A DNA stretch of 64,000 bases from Marinomonas shanghaiensis (GCF_003259175.1 NZ_QGOK01000017.1:1-64000); one strand, 5' to 3'. Counted from the first letter of the stretch, positions 7,775-18,078 are shown. Program-made: numbers and translations. Notes: generated by a model from the letters alone, not told the origin.

Positions 7775-9601
7775 ATGGCTGTTAGTAGTAAACGTTCTGT
7801 TTTTGGCTATTTTTTAATAATTAACATCTTTATATCTATTTTTTTATCTCTACGGTATTTTTCGTTCTTACCAGAGTTTCCGACAGATATATTAGGCGTT
7901 TCTTTCATTGTGACGGGCTTAATAGGGCAAATGGCGCTATTGGGGGGAATATTAGGTTTTATTGTTTTTTTCTTCGTTTTCTTGCCTAGAAAAGTATTTT
8001 ATCTCTTTGTGAGCTTATTTGCATCTGCTGCCTTATTTTTACTGCTGATAGACACCTTTGTTTTTGCTCAATATCGGTTTCATATTAATGAAGTGGTTCT
8101 GAAGCTGGTTTTTTCAGGTGATGTGGTCGATTTTTCTATTCTCACTTGGCTGATCGCAATAATTGGATTTTTTGTTATATTGTCTGTTGAATATTTTTTA
8201 TTGAATTTTCTTACTGCACGTACAGGAAAAATGATCAAAAAAAGATATTTTGTTTCCTTATTTTTTCTATGTATCTTGGCGAGTAATATTATTCACATTT
8301 GGGCAGCAGCCAATGCTTATCAGCCTGTTACTATAAGCAAAAGCTATTTGCCGCTCTTTCAGCCTGCTACGGCAAATAGCTTTATGCGTAAGCATGGTTG
8401 GATTGATGAAGAAGCATTGGCTCAGCAAAAAGCACTTTCTTTAAAAGTCAGCAGTAATCTTAATTATCCAATAGAAACACTCAGTACTGTTTCTGTAGAC
8501 AAGCCTGTAAACATTCTATTTTTGGTAATAGACTCGTGGCGTTTTGATACTTTTAATGCGGATAACACACCTAACTTGTGGTCTTATGCCCAAGATGGCG
8601 TTGCTTTTTCAAATCATATGTCTACTGGAAATGCCACTCGCACAGGTATTTTTGGCCTTTTCTACGGTCTGCCTGGTACTTATTGGCAGTCAGTATTGTC
8701 AAATCAAAAGTCCCCTGTCTTTATGGATAGATTGCAGGAATTGCAATATCAGTTAGGAATTTTTGCCTCTGCCTCTTTGACAGATCCAGAGTTTAATCGA
8801 ACTGTATTTTCTAAAGTTAATAACTTACGCTTGCGCTCGGAAGGAGACTCTCCAGCCAAAAGGGATGAGAGTTTGACGGAAGATTGGCTACGCTGGTATC
8901 AACTCAGAGACAAATCGAAACCGACTTTTTCGTTTCTTTTTTACGATGCTCCACATGGCTATGATTTCCCAAGTGATTTTGATAAAAAATATGAGCCCAT
9001 GTTGAGTGCCGTTAACTACTTGGCTCTTAATAATGATACTGATCCAACTCTTTTTATGAATCGATATAAGACCAGTGTGCGTTATGTCGATGATTTAGCT
9101 AAAAAGGTATTGGATGAGCTAAAAAGAAGTGGTGAAGCAGAAAATACTATTTTGGTTATTACAGGTGATCATGCCCAAGAATTAAATGATAATAAATTGA
9201 ATTATTGGGGGCATAATAGCAACTTTACAGCGGCACAGATTCATGTTCCTTTTGTTATTGTTGGTCCTGGTTTCTCTTCTAAGAACCCTAGTATTAGTCA
9301 TACTTTAACCAGTCATGAAGATGTTGTTCCAACATTAATGAAAAATTATCTTGGAGTTAGTAGTCCTGTAGACACTTACTCTGAAGGAATTGATCTATTA
9401 CACGATAATAGTAGAAGAGACTGGGTACTTTCCTCTAGCTATTCAGGCTATGCCATGATCAGTGATGATAGTATTTTAGAAGTCGGTGCAGGAGGTCAAT
9501 ATAAAATATATGATCTTACTAACCGAGTGAAAAAAGAGGCTGAGCCTAACTATATTTATTTGAAAGAAGCGCTAGAAAGTATCAGCCGTTTTAAAAAATA
9601 G
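7775..9601 (+). CDS. YejM/PbgA/LapC-like inner-membrane protein (DUF3413-sulfatase fold)
   Basis: Inner-membrane protein with an N-terminal bundle of five TM segments (about residues 8-190, DUF3413 type) and a large periplasmic domain of the alkaline phosphatase/sulfatase fold (about 240-608). In E. coli YejM (PbgA, LapC) senses periplasmic LPS and controls LpxC stability through LapB/FtsH. Visible motifs are LFLVIDSWRFD, GNATRTGIFGLFYG (Thr at the usual nucleophile site) and ITGDHAQELND. Length (608) matches E. coli YejM. I chose ATG 7775 because the N-terminus then aligns with the family; a TTG at 7763 would add four residues. Placement beside LPS core genes supports a role in LPS control. 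Confidence 0.87.
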   Translation: MAVSSKRSVFGYFLIINIFISIFLSLRYFSFLPEFPTDILGVSFIVTGLIGQMALLGGILGFIVFFFVFLPRKVFYLFVSLFASAALFLLLIDTFVFAQYRFHINEVVLKLVFSGDVVDFSILTWLIAIIGFFVILSVEYFLLNFLTARTGKMIKKRYFVSLFFLCILASNIIHIWAAANAYQPVTISKSYLPLFQPATANSFMRKHGWIDEEALAQQKALSLKVSSNLNYPIETLSTVSVDKPVNILFLVIDSWRFDTFNADNTPNLWSYAQDGVAFSNHMSTGNATRTGIFGLFYGLPGTYWQSVLSNQKSPVFMDRLQELQYQLGIFASASLTDPEFNRTVFSKVNNLRLRSEGDSPAKRDESLTEDWLRWYQLRDKSKPTFSFLFYDAPHGYDFPSDFDKKYEPMLSAVNYLALNNDTDPTLFMNRYKTSVRYVDDLAKKVLDELKRSGEAENTILVITGDHAQELNDNKLNYWGHNSNFTAAQIHVPFVIVGPGFSSKNPSISHTLTSHEDVVPTLMKNYLGVSSPVDTYSEGIDLLHDNSRRDWVLSSSYSGYAMISDDSILEVGAGGQYKIYDLTNRVKKEAEPNYIYLKEALESISRFKK

Positions 9602-9619
9602 TAATAAATTGGATGCTAA

Positions 9620-9657
9620 TAACGGCTGAAGGAATTAACCTTCAGCCGTTATTTTTT
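9620..9657 (+). terminator. Strong terminator of the YejM-like gene
   Basis: TAACGGCTGAAGG and CCTTCAGCCGTTA form a perfect 13-bp stem with a six-base loop and a T tract. The loop contains the stop codon of the convergent glycosyltransferase (9635-9637, minus strand), so one arm is also its coding sequence. The minus-strand direction has no T tract after the hairpin. Confidence 0.92.
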
Positions 9658-10684
9658 GATAAAGAGATGTGTAGCTTTCAGCCATTTTCTTTGGTGTGTA
9701 GTTTTCGAGTTGTTTTTTTGCACCTTCTACTAATTTAGCTTGAAGGGGCTTATCATTTGAAAGCCTGATAATGGCAGCTTCTAATGCTGAGCTATCATTT
9801 ACGGGAACAAGTATTCCTGTTTCATTATCAATAACAATGTCTGGAATGCCGCCGACATTAGAGGCAATAATAGGTACGCCCGCATCCATTACATCTAATA
9901 GGGTTGATCCTAAGCCTTCGTTTCGAGAGGGAAAGGCGAATAGGTCAAAGTAGGGCAAATAGTCACCAATCTTTGATTTAAACCCCATCCAACTAACATT
10001 TTTCATTTCTTTTGATAAGGATTCGAGTTCATCTTTGTCTGCCCCGTCACCAAAAAAGACAAATTGTAGGTTCGGATGACTTTTTTCCAATAAAGCCGCG
10101 GCCTCAATAAGTACTTTTTGTCCTTTGTGTTTGTCAACCAATGCACCCACGTGACCAACAATGGTTTTGCCTGGGAATGCACGTCGGAATCGTTCGCCTT
10201 CTTCGGGATTGCTCTCTAAGTGGGCAAGGGTACTCGGAATTTGATAAACCTCCCCCCATTGTTTGTCTCGAATTTGCTTAGCGATAAGCGTTGATATACC
10301 GACTAATGCGGACGCATTTCGGTATGTCTTTTGATTTAACCACTTGTCTTTTACGGCGGTGTCCACTCTACGAGTGATGATGTAAGGTGTATTTTTTAAG
10401 AGTTTATGGACATAGGCCCAATGTACGGCTTTTGCTTCATGAGCATGAACAATATCGACTTTAGGGGTTGCGTAATGTCCTGAGAGTTGATGATTTGCGA
10501 TCACGAATGACAAATTATCAACATCAGCTAGCCTGTCTCGTAGAGGCGAATCTTCCCGGCATGCAAGCAGTTGCTTGCTATTAAAGTGCTTTGCAAGTGC
10601 TCGAATAAGCAGCTCTGTCTGTCTTTCTCCGCCACGGAAGCCTTTGGCGAGATTGACGTGAAGTACGGTTAACGTTTTGCTCAA
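9635..10684 (-). CDS. Glycosyltransferase family 4, probable LPS/surface glycan
   Basis: GT-B fold retaining glycosyltransferase of 349 residues. The N-terminal acceptor domain starts LTVLHVNLAKGFRGGERQTE. The C-terminal nucleotide-sugar domain carries GHVGALVDKHKGQ, FAFPSRNEGLGSTLLDVMDA (the EX7E region) and ASNVGGIPDIV. It lies 18 bp downstream of a WaaE-like family 2 glycosyltransferase and close to waaF and hldD, so it probably adds a sugar to the LPS core. Donor and acceptor cannot be assigned. The last codons overlap the terminator arm of the YejM-like gene. Confidence 0.88.
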   Translation of the reverse strand: MSKTLTVLHVNLAKGFRGGERQTELLIRALAKHFNSKQLLACREDSPLRDRLADVDNLSFVIANHQLSGHYATPKVDIVHAHEAKAVHWAYVHKLLKNTPYIITRRVDTAVKDKWLNQKTYRNASALVGISTLIAKQIRDKQWGEVYQIPSTLAHLESNPEEGERFRRAFPGKTIVGHVGALVDKHKGQKVLIEAAALLEKSHPNLQFVFFGDGADKDELESLSKEMKNVSWMGFKSKIGDYLPYFDLFAFPSRNEGLGSTLLDVMDAGVPIIASNVGGIPDIVIDNETGILVPVNDSSALEAAIIRLSNDKPLQAKLVEGAKKQLENYTPKKMAESYTSLYQKITAEG

Positions 10685-10702
10685 GGTATATCGCCTGTTT
10701 TA

Positions 10703-11488
10703 TTACCAAATGTTTTTGAAGTCGTCTTGTTGGGTGACGCTGGGATCTCGTTGATATTCAAGTAGCTTTGCGTATTTTAAATAGCTATTTACGGCTGCGC
10801 TTAAAGCAACGGTCATTCCATCGACGCCGCCCATAAAGCCTCGCTGAAAAATATACTTGCGGATAAAAGCATTTAGACCATGAGTGAAAGGAGAGAATGC
10901 ATTAGCTCGTTTGCCTTTTGCATACATTATTTTGGCCGCTCTTCCACTAAAGTTACGGCCTGGTTTAGCAAACAATTCACCAATATTTTTAAAAGAATAA
11001 TGAATGATGTCCGCATCAATATTTTTTACATTTTTCGTTTGAACACTGGCGTGTTGTTTAACATCTGCAAAGCGGGTTTTGTTTGTATCGTATAAACGGA
11101 TGCAACGATCAGGATACCAACCGCAGTGTTTTATCCAACGATTACCAATCATGTTTTGTCTGCGAAAAGAATAACCTTCGATGTGAGAGGACTCTAAGTC
11201 TAGTTTTAGTATGGCTGCGGTCATTTCTGGTGTTAAGCGCTCATCAGCATCTAAGCTCAATACCCATTGGTTACTGGTATGTTTTAGTGCGACATTTTTT
11301 TGTATGCCATCGCCCAAGTAAGGCTGATTTACCACAATAGCCCCTAGACTACGAGCAATTTCGATGGTGTTGTCTGTGCTGCCCGAGTCGACGACAACAA
11401 TTTCATCGCATACTGTTTGCATGGATGTTATACAGGCTGCGATGTTTTTTTCTTCGTTAAGGGTGATGATATTGCCTGAAATTTTCAT
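10703..11488 (-). CDS. Glycosyltransferase family 2, WaaE/KdtX-like
   Basis: GT-A inverting glycosyltransferase of 261 residues. It opens with the WaaE/KdtX-like sequence ISGNIITLNEEKNIAACI, has VVDSGSTDNT in the nucleotide-binding part and DADERL as the metal-binding DXD-type motif. The remainder is basic and probably membrane-associated. WaaE/KdtX enzymes add glucose to inner-core heptose in enterobacteria; the same role here is inference from similarity and context. A 121-bp gap separates it from waaF upstream, so it may have its own promoter. Confidence 0.85.
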   Translation of the reverse strand: MKISGNIITLNEEKNIAACITSMQTVCDEIVVVDSGSTDNTIEIARSLGAIVVNQPYLGDGIQKNVALKHTSNQWVLSLDADERLTPEMTAAILKLDLESSHIEGYSFRRQNMIGNRWIKHCGWYPDRCIRLYDTNKTRFADVKQHASVQTKNVKNIDADIIHYSFKNIGELFAKPGRNFSGRAAKIMYAKGKRANAFSPFTHGLNAFIRKYIFQRGFMGGVDGMTVALSAAVNSYLKYAKLLEYQRDPSVTQQDDFKNIW

Positions 11489-11609
11489 GCTTGGCTCTTT
11501 AATATATTGACGATATTTCTGAATTATAACCTGCTATACATAGCAAAAATTTTTATAATATATCTAGGCATAGACTACAAAATATGCCCATTTTTAAGCA
11601 ATACAAGAT

Positions 11610-12614
11610 TCATGGAGAAATCACTGTCCTTATGATCATGTCTGGGGTGAGCTGAGTTTGGCAATTGGTATGACCCAATGGGCACGTTCTTTTAAAACAT
11701 GGAGAACACTCAAGGTGGAGATTATGAATGGTTTTGTTATTCGTTAGTGGTGGGGTGAATTTTTCGCTGGTTGAGCCATAGATGCCGTGAACTTCTGTTC
11801 CTACAGCGGCTGCGATGTGCATCAATCCTGAGTCGTTACTGATGGCTTTTTCGGCCGCCGCGAGGAGATCAATAGCGTCAACGAGTTTCGTTTTACCGCA
11901 TAGATTATGGGCAAACTCACCCAGCCCCTTGGCTATCGCATCACCATCTTCAGCGTCTTTTGGTCCGCCCAAAACCCATATTTGATAACCTGCGTCGATG
12001 GCACTTTTGGCCAGTGCGTGAAAATAGTCAATAGGCCATTGTTTGGAGGGACCAAATTCTGCGCCTGCCATGAGGGCGATGGCTGGTCTATTTGACAGAT
12101 TATGCTGTTGATAAAGGTTTTTTTGATTCTCTAGGTCAACATTCAAAGCAGGAGGCGGAATATCCAAGGGTGGATAAGCGATCTCTTTGGGTAATCCTAA
12201 CGACGTAAAGCGTTTAACGGTTTGATTTAAAATATTTTTATCGAGCTTGCGACGCTCATTAAGCAACACAAAACGCTGCTCACCCGTAAAGCCAACACGA
12301 TGTGGTATCTTAGCAAAAAAAGGAACCAGTGCTGATTTCCATGAGCGAGGCATAACAATAGCCTGATCATACTGTTCAGAACGTAAGGAGTGGCCTAGTG
12401 TCCGGCGTGTGCTGATGCCCCATTCACCATGACCTGTTGGTAGAGTAATGGCGTGTCTTACTTCTGGCATGCGAGCTAAAATAGGTGACGACCAGTTAGG
12501 GCCTATGACGTCAATAATGGCCTCCTTATCACGCTGTTTTAGGGTAATAAAGAGGCTTTGTGCCATTACCATGTCACCTACCCAGGATGGGCCGACAATT
12601 AAATATTTAGCCAT
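11610..12614 (-). CDS. waaF: ADP-heptose:LPS heptosyltransferase II
   Basis: GT-B family 9 enzyme that adds the second L,D-heptose to the LPS inner core. The 334-residue product starts [20 protein letters not shown], the family signature. It carries [13 protein letters not shown] in the donor domain and the C-terminal [15 protein letters not shown] loop followed by [13 protein letters not shown]. Length is close to E. coli WaaF (348). It overlaps hldD by eight bases, so the two are translationally linked. Identity is secure; assignment as II rather than I rests on the start motif and the [13 protein letters not shown] segment. Confidence 0.92.
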   Translation of the reverse strand: MAKYLIVGPSWVGDMVMAQSLFITLKQRDKEAIIDVIGPNWSSPILARMPEVRHAITLPTGHGEWGISTRRTLGHSLRSEQYDQAIVMPRSWKSALVPFFAKIPHRVGFTGEQRFVLLNERRKLDKNILNQTVKRFTSLGLPKEIAYPPLDIPPPALNVDLENQKNLYQQHNLSNRPAIALMAGAEFGPSKQWPIDYFHALAKSAIDAGYQIWVLGGPKDAEDGDAIAKGLGEFAHNLCGKTKLVDAIDLLAAAEKAISNDSGLMHIAAAVGTEVHGIYGSTSEKFTPPLTNNKTIHNLHLECSPCFKRTCPLGHTNCQTQLTPDMIIRTVISP

Positions 12615-13554
12615 GTGTATCGAGCCAACCTAAGTAGTCCTGAACACCTTGTGCTAATCCGCGAAAGTTACCCTTATAACCTGCGTCACGCAGTTTACTG
12701 ATGTCTGCTTCAGTAAAGCTTTGATAAGCACCTTTCAAGTGTTCAGGGAACGGGATGTATTCAATTTCACCTTTGTTATAATGGGCAATGACGGTTTCAG
12801 CGATCGTGCGGAAAGGCTCTGCTTTGCCTGTGCCTAGATTGAAAATTCCAGATTTTTCTGGATTTTCAAGGAACCAAAGTTTGGTGTTGACGAGGTCTTC
12901 AACATAAATGAAGTCTCGGCTTTGACCGCCTGCTTCATAGCCATCGTAGGCACCAAATAATTTTGGGTTCTCGCCTGCTAGTACTTGGTTTCGAAGATGG
13001 AAAGCAACGCTGGCCATGCTGCCTTTATGCTGCTCTCGAGGCCCATACACGTTGAAATAGCGGAAACCAACGATCTGGCTTTTTGCTTTTGGCAACACAG
13101 CACGAATGTATTGATCAAATTGAAATTTGGAATAAGCATACATGTTAAGCGGTTTTTCGTTTTCACGGGATTCTTGGAAAATCGGACCAGAGCCGTAAAC
13201 CGAAGCCGATGATGCATAAGAAAAGGGGGCGTCATGCTTTAAGCAAAAATCCAAGACCGCTTTTGAATATTGGTAATTTACGTCCATGACATATTTGCCG
13301 TTCCATTCGGTGGTCGCTGAGCACGCGCCTTCATGGAACACCGCTATGGGGTTAATGCCCAATGTATCATGCTGGATAGCGTCTAAAAAATCGTACATAT
13401 CCATGTAATCGGCAATATCAAGATCGGATAAGTTTAGACATTTTTTTCCGTCTGTCAGGTCATCGACGAGAAGGATGTTCTTAATGCCTTTGTTATTTAA
13501 GGCTTTGATGATATTGCTGCCAATGAATCCGGCGCCACCAGTGACTATATACAT
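12607..13554 (-). CDS. hldD: ADP-L-glycero-D-manno-heptose 6-epimerase
   Basis: NADP-dependent SDR epimerase for the last step of ADP-heptose synthesis. The 315 residues contain the Rossmann motif [10 protein letters not shown] at the N-terminus, SSASVYG and the catalytic YAYSKFQFD (Y-x3-K). The substrate-region motifs [20 protein letters not shown] and [11 protein letters not shown] also fit HldD. Its product feeds waaF, which follows with an eight-base overlap, and hldE on the opposite strand supplies its substrate. Confidence 0.96.
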   Translation of the reverse strand: MYIVTGGAGFIGSNIIKALNNKGIKNILLVDDLTDGKKCLNLSDLDIADYMDMYDFLDAIQHDTLGINPIAVFHEGACSATTEWNGKYVMDVNYQYSKAVLDFCLKHDAPFSYASSASVYGSGPIFQESRENEKPLNMYAYSKFQFDQYIRAVLPKAKSQIVGFRYFNVYGPREQHKGSMASVAFHLRNQVLAGENPKLFGAYDGYEAGGQSRDFIYVEDLVNTKLWFLENPEKSGIFNLGTGKAEPFRTIAETVIAHYNKGEIEYIPFPEHLKGAYQSFTEADISKLRDAGYKGNFRGLAQGVQDYLGWLDTHG

Positions 13555-13612
13555 AACTTATGTGTCCTATCGTTGTCTTTGTTAAGTAGGCCTTTACAGC
13601 GAGACCCTATAC

Positions 13613-14761
13613 CTAAAAAGAATCTTTTAAATCATTACCCATTTTTGCCCATGCTATCACTTCTGTAAGGCCGAGAAAAATATGATAGCTGCTCGTTCCG
13701 GGAAGTGGAAAGTCTTTTGCAGAATTATCGTCATTAAGATATTCATTCCAACGCCCATTTGGCAGTAAATAGAACTCTTGTATAAAGCTTAACGCAGTTT
13801 CTACGCGGTGGACTTTTTCTTCTCTACCGATTGGCATAACGGTGATGGCCTTAAGGTATTCGGTGATAGGCCAAATACGTTTTTCTTTATCGATAGGTAA
13901 ATAGGTATTACCGTCTATTTGATTATATATCCCGCCGTTTTCAGCCAATCCATGCTTTGTTGCTGTCCGCCATAACTCTTGTGCTAAATCTGTGTAGTCA
14001 GAATTCGGCAATATTTTATTAGCTTGGTAAAGCAACCACACCCATTCAAAGTGATGGCCAGGTTCGACTTGATGACCCGTTTTTTCGTCCAGCTGCCAGT
14101 CAGCGCTGAAGAACTCACGTAAAGTTTTTGTTTCTTTGTGATAAAAATGCTTCATTGCCAGTGAGAGCAGAGAGTGAATGGCTTTTTTGTAATCTTCATC
14201 TTGCGTTGTTTGGAATGCGGCAACATAGCCTTCTAATAAGTGCATATGTGGGTTTTGGCGACGAATTTGTGTCTCATCAACGGGATAAGACTCATAAAAG
14301 CCCCCCGACTGTGCTTGCATATTATCCAATAAGAAACGGTGCGTTTTTTTCATTAAGGTAAGGGCACGATCATCTTTTGTTACCCTATAGTAGTGGCTAA
14401 AAGAGAGTAGCACAAAGGCAAGCGCGTAAGCGTCTGACTGCCTATCTTTGATAGAGAGATCGTCGTTTAATGAAAAAATCCAGCGTTTGTTAACATAGTA
14501 GTGCGTGACGATAAAATGAAAAAGAGCGGGCAGCATTGCTTCCCATTCAGGTCTATTTCTGAGCTGGCAGGCGTGACTAAAAGTATAGAGTTGACGGCAT
14601 TGAGTTAATAAACGAACGCGCCCAACAGCGTTGTTTGTCCAGTTATGCGTCATGCTCTCATAGCTGAACCCTTGTTCTGTATTGATGCCGTGAAGAGACC
14701 AATTTTTCAGTAGACCATCGAATACAAAAGATTGGCTGGATAAAAGAGCGGAATTCAGCAT
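13613..14761 (-). CDS. AGE family sugar epimerase/isomerase
   Basis: Member of the N-acylglucosamine 2-epimerase (AGE) family, which also includes mannose-6-phosphate and aldose-ketose isomerases. The 382-residue all-helical (alpha/alpha)6-barrel protein has the family motifs NPHMHLLEGY and EPGHHFEWVWLL, which hold the paired catalytic histidines, and RIWPITEYLKA near the C-terminus. The actual substrate is unknown; a hexose isomerase feeding surface sugar synthesis would fit the location. It lies 58 bp upstream of hldD in the same direction and is divergent from hldE across a 96-bp shared control region. Confidence 0.88.
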   Translation of the reverse strand: MLNSALLSSQSFVFDGLLKNWSLHGINTEQGFSYESMTHNWTNNAVGRVRLLTQCRQLYTFSHACQLRNRPEWEAMLPALFHFIVTHYYVNKRWIFSLNDDLSIKDRQSDAYALAFVLLSFSHYYRVTKDDRALTLMKKTHRFLLDNMQAQSGGFYESYPVDETQIRRQNPHMHLLEGYVAAFQTTQDEDYKKAIHSLLSLAMKHFYHKETKTLREFFSADWQLDEKTGHQVEPGHHFEWVWLLYQANKILPNSDYTDLAQELWRTATKHGLAENGGIYNQIDGNTYLPIDKEKRIWPITEYLKAITVMPIGREEKVHRVETALSFIQEFYLLPNGRWNEYLNDDNSAKDFPLPGTSSYHIFLGLTEVIAWAKMGNDLKDSF

Positions 14762-14857
14762 TGTGTAAAAGCCTTATTTCGTATGTTTTAGTTATGTCCA
14801 ACTTGGTGAGGGAGTATGATAAGATGAGTGCCTCTAAAAATCGATTATTATGTGGCT

Positions 14858-16285
14858 ATGAACTCTTCGTATCTAAATTTTAAAGATAAACACATCCTAG
14901 TTGTTGGGGATGTCATGTTAGATCGCTACTGGCATGGCGGTACCTCACGCATTTCTCCTGAAGCGCCTGTGCAAGTAGTGAAGGTCTCCAATATTGAAGA
15001 TCGCCCTGGTGGTGCAGCGAACGTTGCGCTTGGTTTGGCCAAATTGGGGGTGTCTGTCACCTTAGTGGGTGTGGTCGGCCAGGATGAGAATGCTGATATT
15101 CTTACTCAGTGTTTAGAAAAAGAGGGAGTAAACTGTCGCTTTATTCGCTCAGAAAACTTGCCAACCATTACGAAATTGCGAGTAATGAGTCGTCACCAAC
15201 AGCTTATTCGTTTGGATTTTGAAGAGCGTGAAGACAGTCTTTCACAGAATGAAGCATTAGCGAAAGTCGTGAAAGAATGTTTACCTGACTCTGATGCGGT
15301 GATTTTTTCCGATTACGCAAAAGGCGCTTTAGCGGATGTGCAAACGCTGATTAAGCTGTCTAATGCCGTGAACGTTCCGAGTTTTGTTGATCCAAAGGGC
15401 AATGACTTTTCAATTTATCAAGGCGCGACCTTGGTAAAACCAAATTTGCTTGAATTCGAAATGATTGTTGGTAAATGTCATTCGAGTAAAGAGTTAGAGG
15501 CAAAAGCCAAGGCGCTTCGTGAACAATTTGGTTGGAAAGCCTTGTTGGTAACGCGTGGTGAAGAGGGGCTGATTTTGTTCAGTGAAGGTAAGCCTCCTTT
15601 TTCATTGGCGACCGCTGCCAAAGAGGTCTTTGATGTGACTGGCGCTGGCGATACTGTGGTCGCTGTGCTGACGGCGGTGTATGTAACAAGTAAGCGTTTT
15701 ATTGATGCGGTGGAGTACGCCAATCAAGCGGCTGGTTATGTCGTTGGTAAGCTAGGAACCGCTTCCATTAGTGCAGAACGACTGGACGCAATTATGTTTC
15801 AGCGCTCGCACAGTACAAATTTTGGTGTGTTGTCTCCAGAAGATTTATTGGCGCAAATAAAGTTGGCGCAAATGAACGGAGAAAGAATTGTGTTTACCAA
15901 CGGTTGCTTTGATATTCTTCATCCAGGCCATGTTGCCTACATGAAGCAGGCCAAAGCACTTGGTGATCGACTTATTGTGGCGGTTAATACCGATGCCTCG
16001 GTGAAGCGTCTTAAAGGGGAGAAGCGCCCCATTAATAACTTGATTCACCGTATGTCAGTACTTGAGGGGGTCGGTGCGATTGATTGGGTGACCTGGTTTG
16101 ACGAAGATACACCGAAAGAAATTATTGAATTTTTAACGCCTGATGTTTTGGTGAAAGGCGGTGATTACACCATAGAAACCATTGTTGGTGCTGAGCATGT
16201 GTTGGCTCATGGTGGTGAGGTGAAAGTGTTAACTTTTGTTGATGGGTATTCCACCACGGCGATTATCGAAAAAGCGAACCTATAA
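14858..16285 (+). CDS. hldE: Bifunctional heptose-7-phosphate kinase / heptose-1-phosphate adenylyltransferase
   Basis: Two-step enzyme of ADP-heptose synthesis. The N-terminal ribokinase domain (about 1-320) has VVGDVMLDRYWHG, RPGGAANVA and the catalytic DVTGAGDTVVA. The C-terminal nucleotidyltransferase domain (about 340-475) has FTNGCFDILHPGHV and GGDYTIETIVGAE. ATG 14858 gives 475 residues and aligns with E. coli HldE (477); a GTG at 14828 would add ten residues. The next gene, msbA, begins at the base after its stop, so hldE-msbA-waaA form one LPS operon. Confidence 0.96.
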   Translation: MNSSYLNFKDKHILVVGDVMLDRYWHGGTSRISPEAPVQVVKVSNIEDRPGGAANVALGLAKLGVSVTLVGVVGQDENADILTQCLEKEGVNCRFIRSENLPTITKLRVMSRHQQLIRLDFEEREDSLSQNEALAKVVKECLPDSDAVIFSDYAKGALADVQTLIKLSNAVNVPSFVDPKGNDFSIYQGATLVKPNLLEFEMIVGKCHSSKELEAKAKALREQFGWKALLVTRGEEGLILFSEGKPPFSLATAAKEVFDVTGAGDTVVAVLTAVYVTSKRFIDAVEYANQAAGYVVGKLGTASISAERLDAIMFQRSHSTNFGVLSPEDLLAQIKLAQMNGERIVFTNGCFDILHPGHVAYMKQAKALGDRLIVAVNTDASVKRLKGEKRPINNLIHRMSVLEGVGAIDWVTWFDEDTPKEIIEFLTPDVLVKGGDYTIETIVGAEHVLAHGGEVKVLTFVDGYSTTAIIEKANL

Positions 16286-18076
16286 ATGCAAGATAAAGAA
16301 AACATTGAGACTGAAATACCGCTTCAAAAAGTTCCCGCGTCTAGCGTGCAAATCTATTTTCGTCTATTAGGCTATGTGCGTTCGTCTTGGGTGTATTTGC
16401 TGCTTAGCGTCATAGGTTATGTTATTTACGCTGCAATGGAACCTGCCTTAGCGGCTCTTTTAAAGCATATTGTTGACATCGTTTCTGCGGGTAATATTTC
16501 CGAGAGTCGACTGTTAATTCCAATGGCAATTTTAGGGGTGTTTATTGCTCGTGGTGTTGGTACCTTTTTAGGCAACTATTTTATGGCCAAGGTCGCCAAT
16601 AATGTGGTGTTTGATTTGCGGACCCATATGTTTAATAAACTTGTGCTTTTGCCTTCTAGTTATTATCACTCCATCCCTACAGGTCGGCTGCTCGCCAAGT
16701 TAACTTACGATACCGAACAGGTTATTGGCTCGATCACTCAGGCAATACGGGTCTTATTGCGTGAAGGTCTAACCGTGGTGGGTTTATTAGGTTATATGAT
16801 CTACATGAACTGGCGTCTCTCCCTGTTATTCTTGTTGGTCGTGCCCTTAATCGGCTTGGTGGTTTCTTATGCATCTAAACGGTTTCGTAAGCTGAGTACG
16901 CGTATTCAAAATGCCATGGGTGGGGTGACAGACGTCGCTTCCGAAGCCATCAAAGGGCATGAAGTGGTGAAAATTTTTGGTGGCAGTGAATACGAGATTG
17001 AGCGCTTTCATAAAGCGGCTCATGAAAACCGCCGCTCTCAGTTAAAAATGGAAATGACTAAGTCTCTTAATATTCCGATTGTACAGTTTATTTTGGCTGT
17101 CATGATGGCCATTTTGATCTGGTTTGCGTTGAGCCCATCCATTAGTTCTCATATGTCTCCAGGGGATTTCATCGCCTTTTTGACGGCGGCTGGTATGCTC
17201 GGTAAGCCGATTCGTCAATTAACGGATGTAAACAGCATTTTGCAAAAGGGTATTGCTGCCTCTTACAGTATTTTTGATTTTCTTGATCTGCCAGAAGAAG
17301 TCGATAAAGGACAAGCTACAACGACTGCTTTTAAAGGTCATATTGAATGGCGTGATATGTCATTTAAATACCCCGGTGCGGAGAAGCAAACGCTGACCAA
17401 TATCAATTTGTCTTTGCCAGCAGGCAAGACCTTGGCATTAGTAGGACGTTCGGGTAGTGGTAAGTCGACCATAGCAAATCTGATTGCTCGTTTTTATGAT
17501 GTTGATGATGGATTGTTAAGCATAGATGGTGTGGCGATCAATGATTATAAGCTAACCGAATTGCGTTCTAATATTGCTTTGGTCAATCAGCAGGTTGTGC
17601 TTTTTAATGGCACCATTCGAGAGAATATCGCTTATGGTTCCTTGCGTGATACCGCGATAGAGAATGTGGTCGAAGCAGCGAAAGCGGCCAACGCATGGGA
17701 CTTTATTCAAGAATTAGATCATGGCTTGGATACTATGGTTGGCGAGAATGGCGTGTTGTTATCGGGTGGTCAGCGTCAGCGTATTGCGATTGCGAGAGCC
17801 ATATTAAAAAATGCGCCAATTTTGATTTTAGATGAAGCCACTTCGGCACTGGATACGGAGTCCGAGCGGGCTATTCAGGCGGCGTTGGATGGGTTGATGG
17901 CGAATCGCACTACCATTGCTATTGCTCATCGGTTATCCACCATTGAGAACGCGGATATTATTGCCGTTGTGGATCATGGTGAAATCATAGAGCAAGGTTC
18001 ACACAGCGAATTGTTAGCGAAGAATGGTGCGTATGCACAACTTCATAATCAGCAATTTAGTGAGATACCTCTGTAG
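16286..18076 (+). CDS. msbA: Lipid A export ATP-binding/permease protein MsbA
   Basis: Homodimeric ABC half-transporter that flips lipid A-core across the inner membrane. The TM domain (about 25-330, six segments) is followed by a nucleotide-binding domain with Walker A GRSGSGKST, signature LSGGQRQRI, Walker B ILILDEATSALD and H-loop IAIAHRLSTI. The 596-residue length is usual. It starts directly after the hldE stop and is followed two bases later by waaA, a gene order that supports MsbA rather than a generic exporter. Confidence 0.94.
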   Translation: MQDKENIETEIPLQKVPASSVQIYFRLLGYVRSSWVYLLLSVIGYVIYAAMEPALAALLKHIVDIVSAGNISESRLLIPMAILGVFIARGVGTFLGNYFMAKVANNVVFDLRTHMFNKLVLLPSSYYHSIPTGRLLAKLTYDTEQVIGSITQAIRVLLREGLTVVGLLGYMIYMNWRLSLLFLLVVPLIGLVVSYASKRFRKLSTRIQNAMGGVTDVASEAIKGHEVVKIFGGSEYEIERFHKAAHENRRSQLKMEMTKSLNIPIVQFILAVMMAILIWFALSPSISSHMSPGDFIAFLTAAGMLGKPIRQLTDVNSILQKGIAASYSIFDFLDLPEEVDKGQATTTAFKGHIEWRDMSFKYPGAEKQTLTNINLSLPAGKTLALVGRSGSGKSTIANLIARFYDVDDGLLSIDGVAINDYKLTELRSNIALVNQQVVLFNGTIRENIAYGSLRDTAIENVVEAAKAANAWDFIQELDHGLDTMVGENGVLLSGGQRQRIAIARAILKNAPILILDEATSALDTESERAIQAALDGLMANRTTIAIAHRLSTIENADIIAVVDHGEIIEQGSHSELLAKNGAYAQLHNQQFSEIPL

Positions 18077-18078
18077 TT

